The notes: generated from the sequence alone by a model not told the origin. A stretch of 48,535 nt of DNA from Clostridia bacterium (GCA_017408485.1 JAFQUM010000025.1:1-48535), one strand, 5' to 3'; counted from the stretch's first letter, positions 16,214-24,506 are shown. Made by a program: numbers and translations.

Positions 16214-16945
16214 TCATTGCCAATTTTCCCGAGCCATTTTTTCGATCGCTTCATCGGTACAGTCCATCACTCCGTACTGATAGCTTCTCCAGATCTTTCT
16301 GGTCAGGTCTACGGCTTCATCTCGGTTATACGCATTTACTGTAACCATACACTCCTGACGCTCTCCCATAAGGCTTGTAAAGTATCTCAGGGTGAAATCC
16401 TTATGCAAGCGGTCAACATACATATTGTAGACCTTGTTGGGATAGCGTTCACGAAGAGGAATGGTATATCCTCCCTCATAGTTTTCAATAGTGAAATCAT
16501 CGATGAAAAGATATATCTTTCCCGTTGTTGCATCGGTTACTGTCAGATCACCCTCAAAGCGATAGCGGACATCATTGCGATGGACGTTTACCTTTTCGCC
16601 CACGATGGTCAGCTTGACATTTTTATATTGCTCGGTATCGTCAAAGTTGTACCACATAACTGCATCATAGGTGGCATTTACCTTTGAGGATATTTTTCCC
16701 ATATAGCCGCCCATAAACAAGCAACATATCATAGCCGCAATAAGAAGTATTGCTGCGGTGGAAGCGCGGTAGCTGTTACGGATAGCGGTGTAAACACTGC
16801 CGCGTGCCTTTGCCTTTTTTATGGCGGGGAAATAGGTCTTGCGCTCAAGCAATCTGCTTGCATCCGCCTTGAAGGAATCATCGGTCTTGAGTATCAGGCG
16901 CTGCGCGGCTGCCTGAAGCTCAGCATCGGTAAGATTTCTACTCAT
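16214..16945 (-). CDS. Membrane anti-sigma factor-like protein, pair 1
   Basis: 243 residues: a short cytoplasmic N-terminus (LTDAELQAAAQRLILKTDD), one membrane segment at about 60-82 (RASTAAILLIAAMICCLFMGG) and an extracytoplasmic domain of about 160 residues with no name I know. It starts at ATG 16945 after AAGGAGA; the preceding sigma gene stops inside the first codons (ATGAGTAG), so the two are translationally coupled. Position and topology say that it holds the sigma factor inactive at the membrane until a signal is sensed outside. The related pair at 18118-19520 has the same layout, and the motif KKAKARGSVYTAIRNSYR before the membrane segment resembles KVAKAKAGARRSINRTIR in its partner, so the two are paralogues. 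No zinc-binding anti-sigma motif is seen. Confidence 0.75.
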   Translation of the reverse strand: MSRNLTDAELQAAAQRLILKTDDSFKADASRLLERKTYFPAIKKAKARGSVYTAIRNSYRASTAAILLIAAMICCLFMGGYMGKISSKVNATYDAVMWYNFDDTEQYKNVKLTIVGEKVNVHRNDVRYRFEGDLTVTDATTGKIYLFIDDFTIENYEGGYTIPLRERYPNKVYNMYVDRLHKDFTLRYFTSLMGERQECMVTVNAYNRDEAVDLTRKIWRSYQYGVMDCTDEAIEKMARENWQ

Positions 16946-17456
16946 TTGCAAACTCTCCTTCCTCAGAAAGTTTTTCTTTCAGCTGCTCTCTGGCTCTCCA
17001 GATGAGCATCTGTGCGGCGCTGTATGACATTTCCATTATTTTCGCCACTTCTTTTACACTGTAGCCCATACCAAACCGAAGTAAAATGGCTTGGCGGTCT
17101 CTCGGAGGAAGTGATGCAATGGCATCTTCTACGGGGTTATCACCGGGGAAGGACATTGTCGCACCTATTTCGGTAACATCGTCTATGGGCGTCTCTCTCC
17201 GCCGCATTTGAGCTTTGCGTATATCAAGAGCCTTTCGCTCCACCGTAAGTAATACAAAGGTGGAACAACCAAACCCTCCTACCCGCTCGATCTTGTCAAT
17301 GTTAATGAACAGTGACTCGCATGCCTGCTGTACTGCGTCTTCTGCGTCGCGTTCGTTTCTCAGTATTCGCAAAGCGGTGCTCATCATGGCATCATAATAA
17401 CGCTCGAAAAGATTTTCGAACTTCTGCGTTTTACTCTGCTTGTCACGTTCGCCCAT
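16938..17456 (-). CDS. ECF-type RNA polymerase sigma factor, pair 1
   Basis: 172 residues with region 2 at about 12-80 (FENLFERYYDAMMSTALRILRNERDAEDAVQQA) and region 4 at about 110-160 (LPPRDRQAILLRFGMGYSVKEVAKIMEMSYSAAQ is the helix-turn-helix stretch, quoted in parts: LPPRDRQAILL, GYSVKEVAKIM). It would direct RNA polymerase to stress promoters. An AAAGG ribosome site precedes ATG 17456. The message starts far upstream if the promoter-like block at 17912-17957 is used, giving a leader of about 450 bases that carries the hairpin array at 17802-17912. Closely related to the sigma factor at 19008. Confidence 0.9.
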   Translation of the reverse strand: MGERDKQSKTQKFENLFERYYDAMMSTALRILRNERDAEDAVQQACESLFINIDKIERVGGFGCSTFVLLTVERKALDIRKAQMRRRETPIDDVTEIGATMSFPGDNPVEDAIASLPPRDRQAILLRFGMGYSVKEVAKIMEMSYSAAQMLIWRAREQLKEKLSEEGEFANE

Positions 17457-17566
17457 AAGTGCGCCTTTCTATAGCCGAGCACACTGAAACACACCGCAAA
17501 GATGCGGAAAACATCAATGTATTCGGTATACCTCGAGGTGAAGGGTGTTTCTCATTGCATTCGCAG

Positions 17567-17600
17567 TGATATTTTGACCTGCGGTCAAAGTGATATGCGT
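17567..17600. repeat. Degenerate hairpin unit with GTGATAT spacers
   Basis: GTGATAT, hairpin TTTGACC-tgc-GGTCAAA, GTGATATGCG. Same style as the array at 17802 with another spacer. Around it, 17460-17800 holds only imperfect inverted pieces and no gene that I can support. Confidence 0.45.
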
Positions 17601-17801
17601 TTATCACTTTTCGCAGGCTGCATATATCCGTCGACAAGATATGTGCATATCCGCAAGCAAGAGGCTTAAAACCATTGTCTTTCGCATTCGTCATCATCGC
17701 GGCAATTGGGGAGCATGTAAATGCCACCCATTTTGGCTTTCGAAGTGATTGACAGGCACATCAGGCGATTATGATGTACTTCTCCGAAAGATACCACATT
17801 G

Positions 17802-17912
17802 ATATTTGCCAAAGGCAAATATTTCATCCGCAGAATGCGGATTTCATCCACCAATGGTGGATTTCATATTTTGCCGAAGGCGAAATATTTCATTGCGAGC
17901 GAAGCGAGTTTT
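17802..17912. repeat. Array of five short hairpins with ATTTCAT spacers
   Basis: Hairpins ATATTTGCC-aaa-GGCAAATAT, CCGCA-gaa-TGCGG, CCACC-aat-GGTGG, ATTTTGCC-gaa-GGCGAAAT and a GCGAGC-gaa-GC unit, separated by TTCAT or ATTTCAT. Each stem has its own sequence; the spacer is constant. It lies between the promoter-like block and sigma gene 1, so it would be in the leader of that message. Confidence 0.8.
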
Positions 17913-17957
17913 ATCCCCTTCTATTATAATAAACGACTGACAAGGATATTTTAAGAC
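17912..17957 (-). promoter_or_regulatory. Putative ECF promoter upstream of sigma/anti-sigma pair 1
   Basis: On the minus strand: GTCTTAA, 16 bases, GTTTAT, then TAATAGAAGGG. The block upstream of pair 2 (19591-19636) has the same three elements at identical spacing while the 16-base spacer differs, as expected of a promoter recognised by one sigma factor class. Confidence 0.6.
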
Positions 17958-17985
17958 ATAAAATCAAAAATTTTTTAAAAATTTT

Positions 17986-18015
17986 GTCCATTGTGACCTA
18001 AAGGTCACAATGGAC
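17986..18015. repeat. 30-base near-perfect palindrome around GTGACCTAAAGGTCAC
   Basis: Arms of 14 bases (GTCCATTGTGACCT and its complement) around AA. A 22-base core of almost the same sequence is found at 44864-44885, before the lipoprotein gene. Confidence 0.7.
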
Positions 18016-18050
18016 TATCCTCTTGCTTATATATAGGTTCTTAAATCTTC

Positions 18051-18094
18051 TTTATGGAGGCTATGTTAATAGCCTCCATAAAGGGGTACCCCTT
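18051..18094 (-). terminator. Paired hairpins downstream of anti-sigma gene 2
   Basis: TTTATGGAGGCTAT-gtta-ATAGCCTCCATAAA next to AAGGGGTACCCCTT, 25 bases after the stop of the minus-strand gene at 18118. They have no long T-run, so termination is likely but weakly supported. Confidence 0.5.
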
Positions 18095-18117
18095 TTCCAC
18101 TCATTTATCAGTCGAAC

Positions 18118-19011
18118 TCAATTCCAAGCGTGGTTTTTTATTCTGTCATAATTAAAATGGCTATACCCTTTTTCTTTTATCTCATTTTTATAATATGCTT
18201 CAGCTATCTCATATCGCTTTGCAACCGCTTCCTCTCTTGTTGTCGCTCCACAAGTAATAAAGATTGCATCTCGATGTGTCCATATCGATCCATCTTCTGT
18301 AATATGAACCTCTAGTCCCAAATCCTCCAAATAGGGCTCAAAGGTATCATCTATGAAAAACTCAAAATCCGTATAATCTTCATTGAAGGATATGCCCATT
18401 ACCCAGTGAGTTTTCATTCCATCTTCCTTTGTATATTCTTTTTCTTGATGTGAGAAAGAAATCGGAAGGATTGCATCGTAATTTTTACTATACTCATCCT
18501 TAGTAAACCTAAGATCTTCATAGACCTTTATAGCATTTCCGTTTGTATCTTCGATTACTATTTTTCCCTCAATTATTGCTCCAAGTCTGGTTCCGTCTGC
18601 AGGTTTACTTGGTATGTTATCCTTATTTTCACTGTAAATCACCTGTGTTTGCTCCAAATCAAACCTTACCCTCACCTGCATATTCTCGTTCGAGTCTGCA
18701 TCATTATTTTTCCACATATACCCGTCCATTGTACAATTTAATATTACGGGCTCGGGTTCTTTATCATCATTCTCCGCGCCCATAAAGAGTGCGCAGACAA
18801 GACCTATCATCATTACTGCGGCAACGGCGCAGATGCGAATAGTGCGGTTTATGCTGCGGCGTGCGCCTGCCTTTGCCTTGGCGACCTTTATAGAAGTAAA
18901 ATAACTATTCTCAGAGGACGGAGCGTCAGCTGGGGCATTTGCTCCTTCGTAGTGCTTGATAAAGCTCTTTGCGGCGGTATCAAGCATTCCGTCGTCGATC
19001 ATTCTTTTCAT
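18118..19011 (-). CDS. Membrane anti-sigma factor-like protein, pair 2
   Basis: 297 residues: N-terminal cytoplasmic part (1-55), one membrane segment at about 58-78 (ICAVAAVMMIGLVCALFMG) and a large acidic outer domain (79-297). Its ATG overlaps the TGA of the sigma gene (ATGA), which is typical for sigma/anti-sigma couples. The outer domain is longer than that of the paralogue at 16214 and contains extra stretches such as FTKDEYSKNYDAILPISF; both end in a segment with REEAV/RDEAV followed by an aromatic-rich helix, so the sensing domains share ancestry. No catalytic motif is seen. The signal sensed is unknown. Confidence 0.75.
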   Translation of the reverse strand: MKRMIDDGMLDTAAKSFIKHYEGANAPADAPSSENSYFTSIKVAKAKAGARRSINRTIRICAVAAVMMIGLVCALFMGAENDDKEPEPVILNCTMDGYMWKNNDADSNENMQVRVRFDLEQTQVIYSENKDNIPSKPADGTRLGAIIEGKIVIEDTNGNAIKVYEDLRFTKDEYSKNYDAILPISFSHQEKEYTKEDGMKTHWVMGISFNEDYTDFEFFIDDTFEPYLEDLGLEVHITEDGSIWTHRDAIFITCGATTREEAVAKRYEIAEAYYKNEIKEKGYSHFNYDRIKNHAWN

Positions 19012-19520
19012 TGTATATACTCTCCCTTCTCGGTTAATATATCGTATAGTTTTTCTTTTGCTCTCCAGAGCAGCTTTTGGGTGGCGGAATAGGAAAGTCC
19101 CATTATTTTTGCCACCTCTTTTATTTCATAGCCCATACCGTGTTTCAGAAGCACCGCTTGCCGCTGATCGGGCGGAAGGGCTGAGATGGCTTCTTCTACC
19201 GCGTTTTCGCAGGGGGCGGTCATTTCCACTCCCTGCTCGGGAATGTCCTCCAAGGCGGTCTCACGGCGGCGGGAGCGTGATTTTAATATATTAAGCGCCT
19301 TGCGCTCCACCGTGAGGATAACAAATGTGTAACATCCCTCACCGCCTACCTCGGTGATCTTGTCGATATTTTTGTAAAGAGCCTCGCCCGCCTGCTGTAC
19401 TGCGTCTTCTGCGTCACGGTCATTTTTCAGTATCCGTAAGGCTGCGCCCATCATCGCGGCGTAGTATCTTTCAAAAAGCGACTCGAATTTTTGTATTCTG
19501 TTTTGCTTTTGTTTGTTCAT
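19008..19520 (-). CDS. ECF-type RNA polymerase sigma factor, pair 2
   Basis: 170 residues from ATG 19520, which has AAGGAGA 7 bases before it; longer in-frame starts lack a ribosome site and would overlap the promoter block. Region 2 starts at FESLFERYYAAMMGAALRI and region 4 contains LPPDQRQAVLLKHGMGYEI followed by KEVAKIMGLSYSATQKL. It is clearly paralogous to the sigma factor at 16938 (shared FE.LFERYY.AMM, RDAEDAVQQA, TVERKAL.I, RRRET). The leader is short (about 70 bases) if the block at 19591 is the promoter. Confidence 0.9.
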   Translation of the reverse strand: MNKQKQNRIQKFESLFERYYAAMMGAALRILKNDRDAEDAVQQAGEALYKNIDKITEVGGEGCYTFVILTVERKALNILKSRSRRRETALEDIPEQGVEMTAPCENAVEEAISALPPDQRQAVLLKHGMGYEIKEVAKIMGLSYSATQKLLWRAKEKLYDILTEKGEYIQ

Positions 19521-19590
19521 AATGCTTCTCCTTGAGTAAAACAGAATGTGATGCATCATTGAAAGAAATATTCCGTTTCCGGACACGGGA

Positions 19591-19636
19591 TATTCCCTTC
19601 TATTAATATAAACCATCGAAAACGCCAAGTTAAGAC
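19591..19636 (-). promoter_or_regulatory. Putative ECF promoter upstream of sigma/anti-sigma pair 2
   Basis: Minus strand GTCTTAA, 16 bases, GTTTAT, TAATAGAAGGG, about 70 bases before the start codon. Matches the block at 17912-17957 in motif and spacing. Confidence 0.65.
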
Positions 19637-19653
19637 AGTAAATGGAAAAAAAT

Positions 19654-19919
19654 TATGAATTGCGCTTTTAGCGCATGAATTGACAATAAGCAGATGAATT
19701 GCAGACAAAATCTGCATGAATTGACGGTAAACCGTCATGAATTGAGCTTGTCAGCTCATGAATTGCAGACGAAGTCTGCATGAAGGTGTTGCCTTCGGCA
19801 ACTTGTTATTAAGGTCGGCGGAGCCGACACATTCATGCAATCGAAGATTGCAATTCATGGCGCAGCCAATTCATGATTTTCGATAGAAAATCAATTCACG
19901 CGCTGAATGCGCAATTCAT
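19654..19919. repeat. Array of about ten short hairpins with ATGAATT spacers that invert to AATTCAT midway
   Basis: Left half: ATGAATT spacers around hairpins GCGC/GCGC, GCAGA/TCTGC, GACGG/CCGTC, GAGC/GCTC and GCAGAC/GTCTGC. Middle: GTTGCC-ttc-GGCAAC and GTCGGC-gga-GCCGAC. Right half: AATTCAT spacers around GCAATC/GATTGC, GGC/GCC, GATTTTC/GAAAATC and GCGC/GCGC. The spacers of the two halves are complementary, so the whole array is also a long inverted repeat. It fills the gap between the sigma promoter and the PhzF-like gene. Confidence 0.85.
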
Positions 19920-19920
19920 C

Positions 19921-19954
19921 AAAAAAACAGACCACCGAAGCGGTCTGTTTTTTA
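19921..19954 (-). terminator. Terminator of the PhzF-like gene (bidirectional look)
   Basis: AAAAACAGACC-accgaagc-GGTCTGTTTTTT; ends 11 bases from the stop of the minus-strand gene. Confidence 0.85.
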
Positions 19955-19964
19955 ATACTTCAAA

Positions 19965-20744
19965 TTACTGCACGTACAATTCGCCTGATAGATACAATAT
20001 TGCGTTTCCGGCGATCCTTACACGCTCGCCTTCATCACTGCAGTACAGTGTGCCTTCTCTCTTTGACAGTTGACGGGCAACAAACTGTGTTTTGCCCAGT
20101 CTTTCTTTCCAGAAGGGAATCAGCGTACAATGGGCGCTTCCCGTTACGGGGTCTTCGATTATTGCATCATTGGGATCGAAATAGCGGGAAACAAAGTCGC
20201 AATCGTCACCCTTTGCGGTGGGAACAAAGCCCATACAGCCCTTGACCTGACGCATAATATCAAAATCGGGGGTCATATTTTTGACGCTTTGCGCGTCGGG
20301 GACAACGATTATCATATCGCGGGAAAGGTGGCATTCCAAAACGGGAACACCCAGCGCCTTTTCAAGCAGGGGGTCTATCTCTATGGGCACAGGCGGGCGG
20401 GAGGGGAAGTCAAGCATAAATCTGTCATTGTATCTTTCAACGCAAAGCTGACCGCTCTGTGAGTTGAAATATACCCTATCAGCGTCCTTTTCAAGCTGTG
20501 TCAGCACCACAAATCCCGATGCAAGGGTTGCGTGACCGCACAGATCTATCTCAAAGGCAGGGGTGAACCAACGGATGCGCCAGCCCTCAGGCTCTTTGAC
20601 GATAAACGCCGTTTCGGGCAGATTATTTTCGCCCGCGATCTTTTGCATCTTTTCAGGCTCGAGCCACTCATCAAGCAGGCATACTCCTGCGGGATTTCCC
20701 GAATAGAGCTTGTCGGTAAAGGCTTCAACGATAAAATACTTCAT
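19965..20744 (-). CDS. PhzF family isomerase-like protein
   Basis: 259 residues with the diaminopimelate-epimerase-like fold of the phenazine biosynthesis PhzF family. The catalytic Glu is Glu44 in ENNLPETAF, and the other family motifs are present: CGHATLASGF near 75 and EDPVTGSAH in the second half. Members isomerise small ring or amino acid substrates; most genomes with it make no phenazine, and no phenazine genes are here. The start ATG 20744 follows GGGGCGAG and gives the conserved MKYFIVEAFTDK beginning; an ATG at 20762, just behind the stop of the P-ATPase gene, is possible. The tight spacing suggests one transcript with the ATPase. Confidence 0.88.
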   Translation of the reverse strand: MKYFIVEAFTDKLYSGNPAGVCLLDEWLEPEKMQKIAGENNLPETAFIVKEPEGWRIRWFTPAFEIDLCGHATLASGFVVLTQLEKDADRVYFNSQSGQLCVERYNDRFMLDFPSRPPVPIEIDPLLEKALGVPVLECHLSRDMIIVVPDAQSVKNMTPDFDIMRQVKGCMGFVPTAKGDDCDFVSRYFDPNDAIIEDPVTGSAHCTLIPFWKERLGKTQFVARQLSKREGTLYCSDEGERVRIAGNAILYLSGELYVQ

Positions 20745-20764
20745 ACTTCTCGCCCCAATCATAA

Positions 20765-23380
20765 TCAGTTTGACTCAATTGTATCACGCTTACTGCGATT
20801 GAGCAAGAGTTTTCGGGCGCTTTCCACGGGAACGAGGGAGACCGCCATCAGCAGCACGATGCCCAGCTGCACGGGACTTAACCCAAAGGCGCGGAACATT
20901 TCACCGCCTAAGTATATAAGCACAAGCTGCACCGCGGCAACCGCCGACATTATCAGCATAAAGGAGCGGTTGCGGCCCAGAGCAAAGAATACATTTGCCC
21001 TCTCGGTACGGGCGCAGAATGCCGCCGCGATCCCGCAGAAGATGAACAGTGCAAAAAATCCCGTAAGCAGCTGACCCTCGGTGGGGAAAAATGCCGCATT
21101 CTGCTTGGATATCAAAAAGAACAAATAAAGGGCAAGGGTGTAGACGGTGATTCCGCCTATCTGCATTTTCATATTGCGGTTGAGCAATGGACTGCTGCGC
21201 TTGACGGGGCGGTGGGTCATATATTCCTCCAGCGGAGGCTCTCCCGCAAAGGCAAGACCGCCCAAGGTGTCCATTATCATATTTATCCACAAAATCTGCG
21301 CCACGGTGACGGGGGTCTCGATGCCGATAAAGGGACCGATGAGGGATATGCCCACCGCGCAGAAATTGACCGTCAGCTGAAATACAATAAACCGCTGAAT
21401 GCTACGAAGGATAGTGCGTCCGTAAAGCACGGCGCGGCAGATGGAGGAGATATTATCGTCGGTTATGACGATGTCCCCCGCCTCCCTGGCAACCTCGGTG
21501 CCGCTTCCCATAGCAAAGCCAACATCGCTTAGGCGCAGGGCAGGTGCATCATTGATACCGTCACCGGTCATTCCGCAGACCATTCCCGCGCTTTGAGAAA
21601 TGCGGACAAGTCGGCTCTTATCACCCGGCAGAGCGCGGGCAACCACTGCAAGGTTGGGCAAAATTGCCGCTATGCGCTTGTCGGTAAGCCGCGAAAGCTG
21701 CTGACCCGTCAGCACAAGCTGATCGCTTTTTGTAAGTATCCCGCATTGCCGAGCTATGCTGGATGCGGTAGCTTTGCTGTCACCGGTGACCATAACCACC
21801 TGCACTCCCGCGCCTTGAAGCTTTTCAACCGAGGGTCTTGCCTCCCGCCGCACGGGGTCACCGATGACCGCCAAAACCTCAAAGCACAGTCCCTTTGGCT
21901 CTCCCGAAAACTCCGCCGCGGTGCAGATGCACAAAAGCCGATTGCCCTGCTCACCCTCTGCATCTATGCGGGATAGCAGCCTTGCGTTGCTTTTCAGCGG
22001 GCGGGCTATGCCGGAGCTATCGCGATAGTGGGTACATTTTTCAATAAGCTTTTCGGGCGCGCCTTTTATGTATACTCGGTCAGTACAACGGGCGACCGAG
22101 TATTTTTTATCGGAGTCAAAGGGGACAAAATCAAATCTTTGGGGCAGACTCGGCTTGCTTTTCATAGAAAGCGCCAATTCCGCAAGAACTCTGTCGGTGG
22201 CATTTCCCCCTACCGCTCTGCCCTTGGAGGTCTTGGAGGAGGTGTTAACAAGTCCCGAAATATATACCACTTCCCCCAGAGTGTCGGGCAAGCTGTCAGC
22301 ACTACCCTCTCCGTCGTACCAAATGAGTCTTTCCACCTTTGGCTTGCCAAGGGTCAATGTGCCCGTCTTATCGGTAAAGAGTATATTCATACAACCCGCC
22401 GTTTCGATGCCCGCAAGCTTGCGGACCATGACCTTGTCCTTGAGCATTTTGAACATATTGCGGGAAAGCACCACCGTTATCATCATGGGCAGGCCCTCGG
22501 GCACAGCCATAATTATAATGCTTATGGCAAGGGTAAGTGCGTGAAGCAGATTTTCTACCATCAAGGGAATATTCATCAGCTCAGCTTGCATCAGCGCCTT
22601 GTCCATTCCGTTTTCAAAGACTATTCGGGTCACAAGGTCGGCGGCAGCGATCAAAAATGCCGCTACATAGCCTATTCTGCTGAGAGTCTTTGCCAAAGTG
22701 CTCAGCCGCGCCTTTAAGGGACTTTCACGGGGCACTTCAGAAAGAGATGCCGCCAAAGCACCGAAAACGGTGGCATCGCCCACGCTCCTGACCAGCATTA
22801 CCCCCTCCCCCGAGGTTACTACTGTGCCGCGAAAAAGGGTGTTCTTTGCCAAGGTCTCGCGGGCATCGGTATCACTGTCGGGGTGCTTTTTCTGCTCGCG
22901 GCTTTCACCGTTTATTGAGGATTGATCCACCGAAAGATTGCCGCTGACGATTATTCCGTCGGCGGGGATCATATCCCCCGCCTGAAGCAGCACCACATCG
23001 TCCACCACTATCTCGTCGGCGGAGGTTTCAAGCACCTGCCCGTCCCGCCTGATTCGGGCGGTAATGCGGGAGGATTCCTCTTGAAGCTTTATGAATGCGC
23101 TTTCGCTGCCGTATTCAGAAAGGGTGGAAACAAGGGACGACAAAAAGATGGACAGCGCAATGCCCACCGTCTCAAACCAGCCCTGCCCGCGAAAGGCAAA
23201 TAGGATGTTCACCGCCAACGCGGCGCAAAGTATCTTGATTATGGGGTCACTGAAAGCCATACAAAGCTTTGACAAAAAGCCTTGCCGTTTTTGCTTGGAT
23301 ATCACATTTGAGCCGTGTTTTTTTCTCGACTCCTCTGCCTGACGGGCGCTGAGCCCGTTTTGATCAAACTCTGCCTGCAT
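20765..23380 (-). CDS. P-type ATPase, calcium-transporting (PMCA/SERCA-like)
   Basis: 871-residue P2-type cation pump. The phosphorylated Asp is Asp337 in FTDKTGTLT; the actuator loop reads SINGES (156-161), the transmembrane 4 motif is PEGLP (294-298), the hinge is GDGINDAPAL, and transmembrane 6 has NMIMDTLGGLAFAGEPP, which carries the Asn and Asp of the calcium site. The N-terminal cation ATPase domain (LSARQAEESRKKHGSN) is normal. It probably exports Ca2+ at the cost of ATP; sodium or manganese cannot be ruled out. The PhzF-like gene follows after only a few bases. It runs opposite to the wall hydrolase gene at 23592. Confidence 0.93.
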   Translation of the reverse strand: MQAEFDQNGLSARQAEESRKKHGSNVISKQKRQGFLSKLCMAFSDPIIKILCAALAVNILFAFRGQGWFETVGIALSIFLSSLVSTLSEYGSESAFIKLQEESSRITARIRRDGQVLETSADEIVVDDVVLLQAGDMIPADGIIVSGNLSVDQSSINGESREQKKHPDSDTDARETLAKNTLFRGTVVTSGEGVMLVRSVGDATVFGALAASLSEVPRESPLKARLSTLAKTLSRIGYVAAFLIAAADLVTRIVFENGMDKALMQAELMNIPLMVENLLHALTLAISIIIMAVPEGLPMMITVVLSRNMFKMLKDKVMVRKLAGIETAGCMNILFTDKTGTLTLGKPKVERLIWYDGEGSADSLPDTLGEVVYISGLVNTSSKTSKGRAVGGNATDRVLAELALSMKSKPSLPQRFDFVPFDSDKKYSVARCTDRVYIKGAPEKLIEKCTHYRDSSGIARPLKSNARLLSRIDAEGEQGNRLLCICTAAEFSGEPKGLCFEVLAVIGDPVRREARPSVEKLQGAGVQVVMVTGDSKATASSIARQCGILTKSDQLVLTGQQLSRLTDKRIAAILPNLAVVARALPGDKSRLVRISQSAGMVCGMTGDGINDAPALRLSDVGFAMGSGTEVAREAGDIVITDDNISSICRAVLYGRTILRSIQRFIVFQLTVNFCAVGISLIGPFIGIETPVTVAQILWINMIMDTLGGLAFAGEPPLEEYMTHRPVKRSSPLLNRNMKMQIGGITVYTLALYLFFLISKQNAAFFPTEGQLLTGFFALFIFCGIAAAFCARTERANVFFALGRNRSFMLIMSAVAAVQLVLIYLGGEMFRAFGLSPVQLGIVLLMAVSLVPVESARKLLLNRSKRDTIESN

Positions 23381-23591
23381 ATTTTCACCTCCGTAGATTT
23401 TATGCTGCCTGTCCGTCTTTTATTACCAAGGGTGAAATTGGCAGAACGGCAATCTTACAAAAACATAAAAAAGTGCTGAAATTACAGACTTTTTGACGAA
23501 TAATGCAATATTTGCCACATAAAATGGAAGATTTTTTGCATTGAATATTCTTTACCATATCTGTAAAATCAAAGCGAAGGAGGTTTTATTT

Positions 23592-24392
23592 ATGAAAAGA
23601 CTGATCTGTATACTGACAGCAGTGATGATCTGTATGTCCGTTATGCCCGCTCTGCCCGCTCACGGGGCGGATATGCAAGCGGATGTGCTGGTTGACGGAG
23701 CAAGGCTTTCGCGAAGGGCATACGTGGAGGACGGCACATCATTTGTTCCCGTCCGCGACTTATGCGAAAAGCTTGGAATGACCGTCACCTGGCGGGCAAG
23801 CGATAAAAGCGTGCTTATACGCGGCGGTGATGTTTATGCCCGTCTGCACGTAGGCTACTCATCTGCTTGGGACCGCAATACAGAGGTACAGCTTGGCAAG
23901 GCTTGCACACTTAAAAGCGGCACATTTTATGCGCCCGCAAGAGGAATTGCAAAGATACTGTCTCTGGGTGTGGATTGGAACGGAAAAAACAGGCAGGTGC
24001 TGTTTCAACGCTCCTCGCCCTACACAAGCGACGAGGTCTATTGGCTTTCACGGATAATCAGCGCCGAGGCGCAGGGTGAAAGCCTTGAAGGACAGATAGC
24101 GGTGGGAAATGTAATACTTAACCGTGTAGAAAGCCCCGATTTTCCCAACACCATTTATGGGGTCATCTTTGACCGAAGCTTTGGTGTGCAGTTTACACCC
24201 ACTGCAAACGGCACAATTTATAACGAGCCCACTCAGCAATGTATCGAAGCGGCAAAGCTCTGTCTCAGCGGTTATGAGGTGGCTCCTGATTGCCTTTATT
24301 TCTTCAATCCTGAGCTTTCTACCGCCCATTATTGGATAATAAACAACAGAAGATTCTGCAAAATTATTGGAAATCACCATTTTTACGACTAA
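23592..24392 (+). CDS. Cell wall hydrolase, SleB type, with copper amine oxidase-like N-terminal domain (copy 1)
   Basis: Secreted wall lytic enzyme. Signal peptide 1-27 (ending PAHGA), a domain of the copper amine oxidase N-terminal type at about 32-140 (VEDGTSFVPVRDLCEKLG; such domains serve as wall-binding or spacer modules), and a Hydrolase_2/SleB domain at about 150-266. The SleB part begins YWLSRIISAEAQGE, with the putative catalytic Glu, followed by GQIAVGNVILNRV. SleB enzymes act as lytic transglycosylases on spore cortex or vegetative wall. Start ATG 23592 with GAAGGAGG before it. A paralogue follows at 24507 with its own promoter. Confidence 0.9.
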   Translation: MKRLICILTAVMICMSVMPALPAHGADMQADVLVDGARLSRRAYVEDGTSFVPVRDLCEKLGMTVTWRASDKSVLIRGGDVYARLHVGYSSAWDRNTEVQLGKACTLKSGTFYAPARGIAKILSLGVDWNGKNRQVLFQRSSPYTSDEVYWLSRIISAEAQGESLEGQIAVGNVILNRVESPDFPNTIYGVIFDRSFGVQFTPTANGTIYNEPTQQCIEAAKLCLSGYEVAPDCLYFFNPELSTAHYWIINNRRFCKIIGNHHFYD

Positions 24393-24422
24393 AAAAGTTT
24401 AATTTTTGTTAAGAATATAAGG

Positions 24423-24450
24423 TTGACATTCAGGAATATTATGGTATTAT
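24423..24450 (+). promoter_or_regulatory. Promoter of the second SleB-type gene
   Basis: TTGACA (24423-24428), 16-base spacer, TATTAT (24445-24450). Confidence 0.7.
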
Positions 24451-24463
24451 ATTGGAGATAATA

Positions 24464-24480
24464 GTTACAAAAGAGTAACA
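24464..24480 (-). promoter_or_regulatory. WalR-type box at the second SleB-type gene
   Basis: Minus strand TGTTAC-TCTTT-TGTAAC fits the published WalR (YycF) consensus TGTWAH-N5-TGTWAH. It lies about 13 bases after the -10 box, a position that suggests repression. Almost the same sequence lies in the promoter of the SpoIIP-like gene at 31102. Confidence 0.65.
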
Positions 24481-24506
24481 AAATCTTTCCTGAGGATGTG
24501 AACCAC

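Noticed and set aside
19654..19919. CRISPR array
   Set aside because: The constant units are only 7 bases, change direction midway, and the variable parts are self-complementary; no cas genes nearby.
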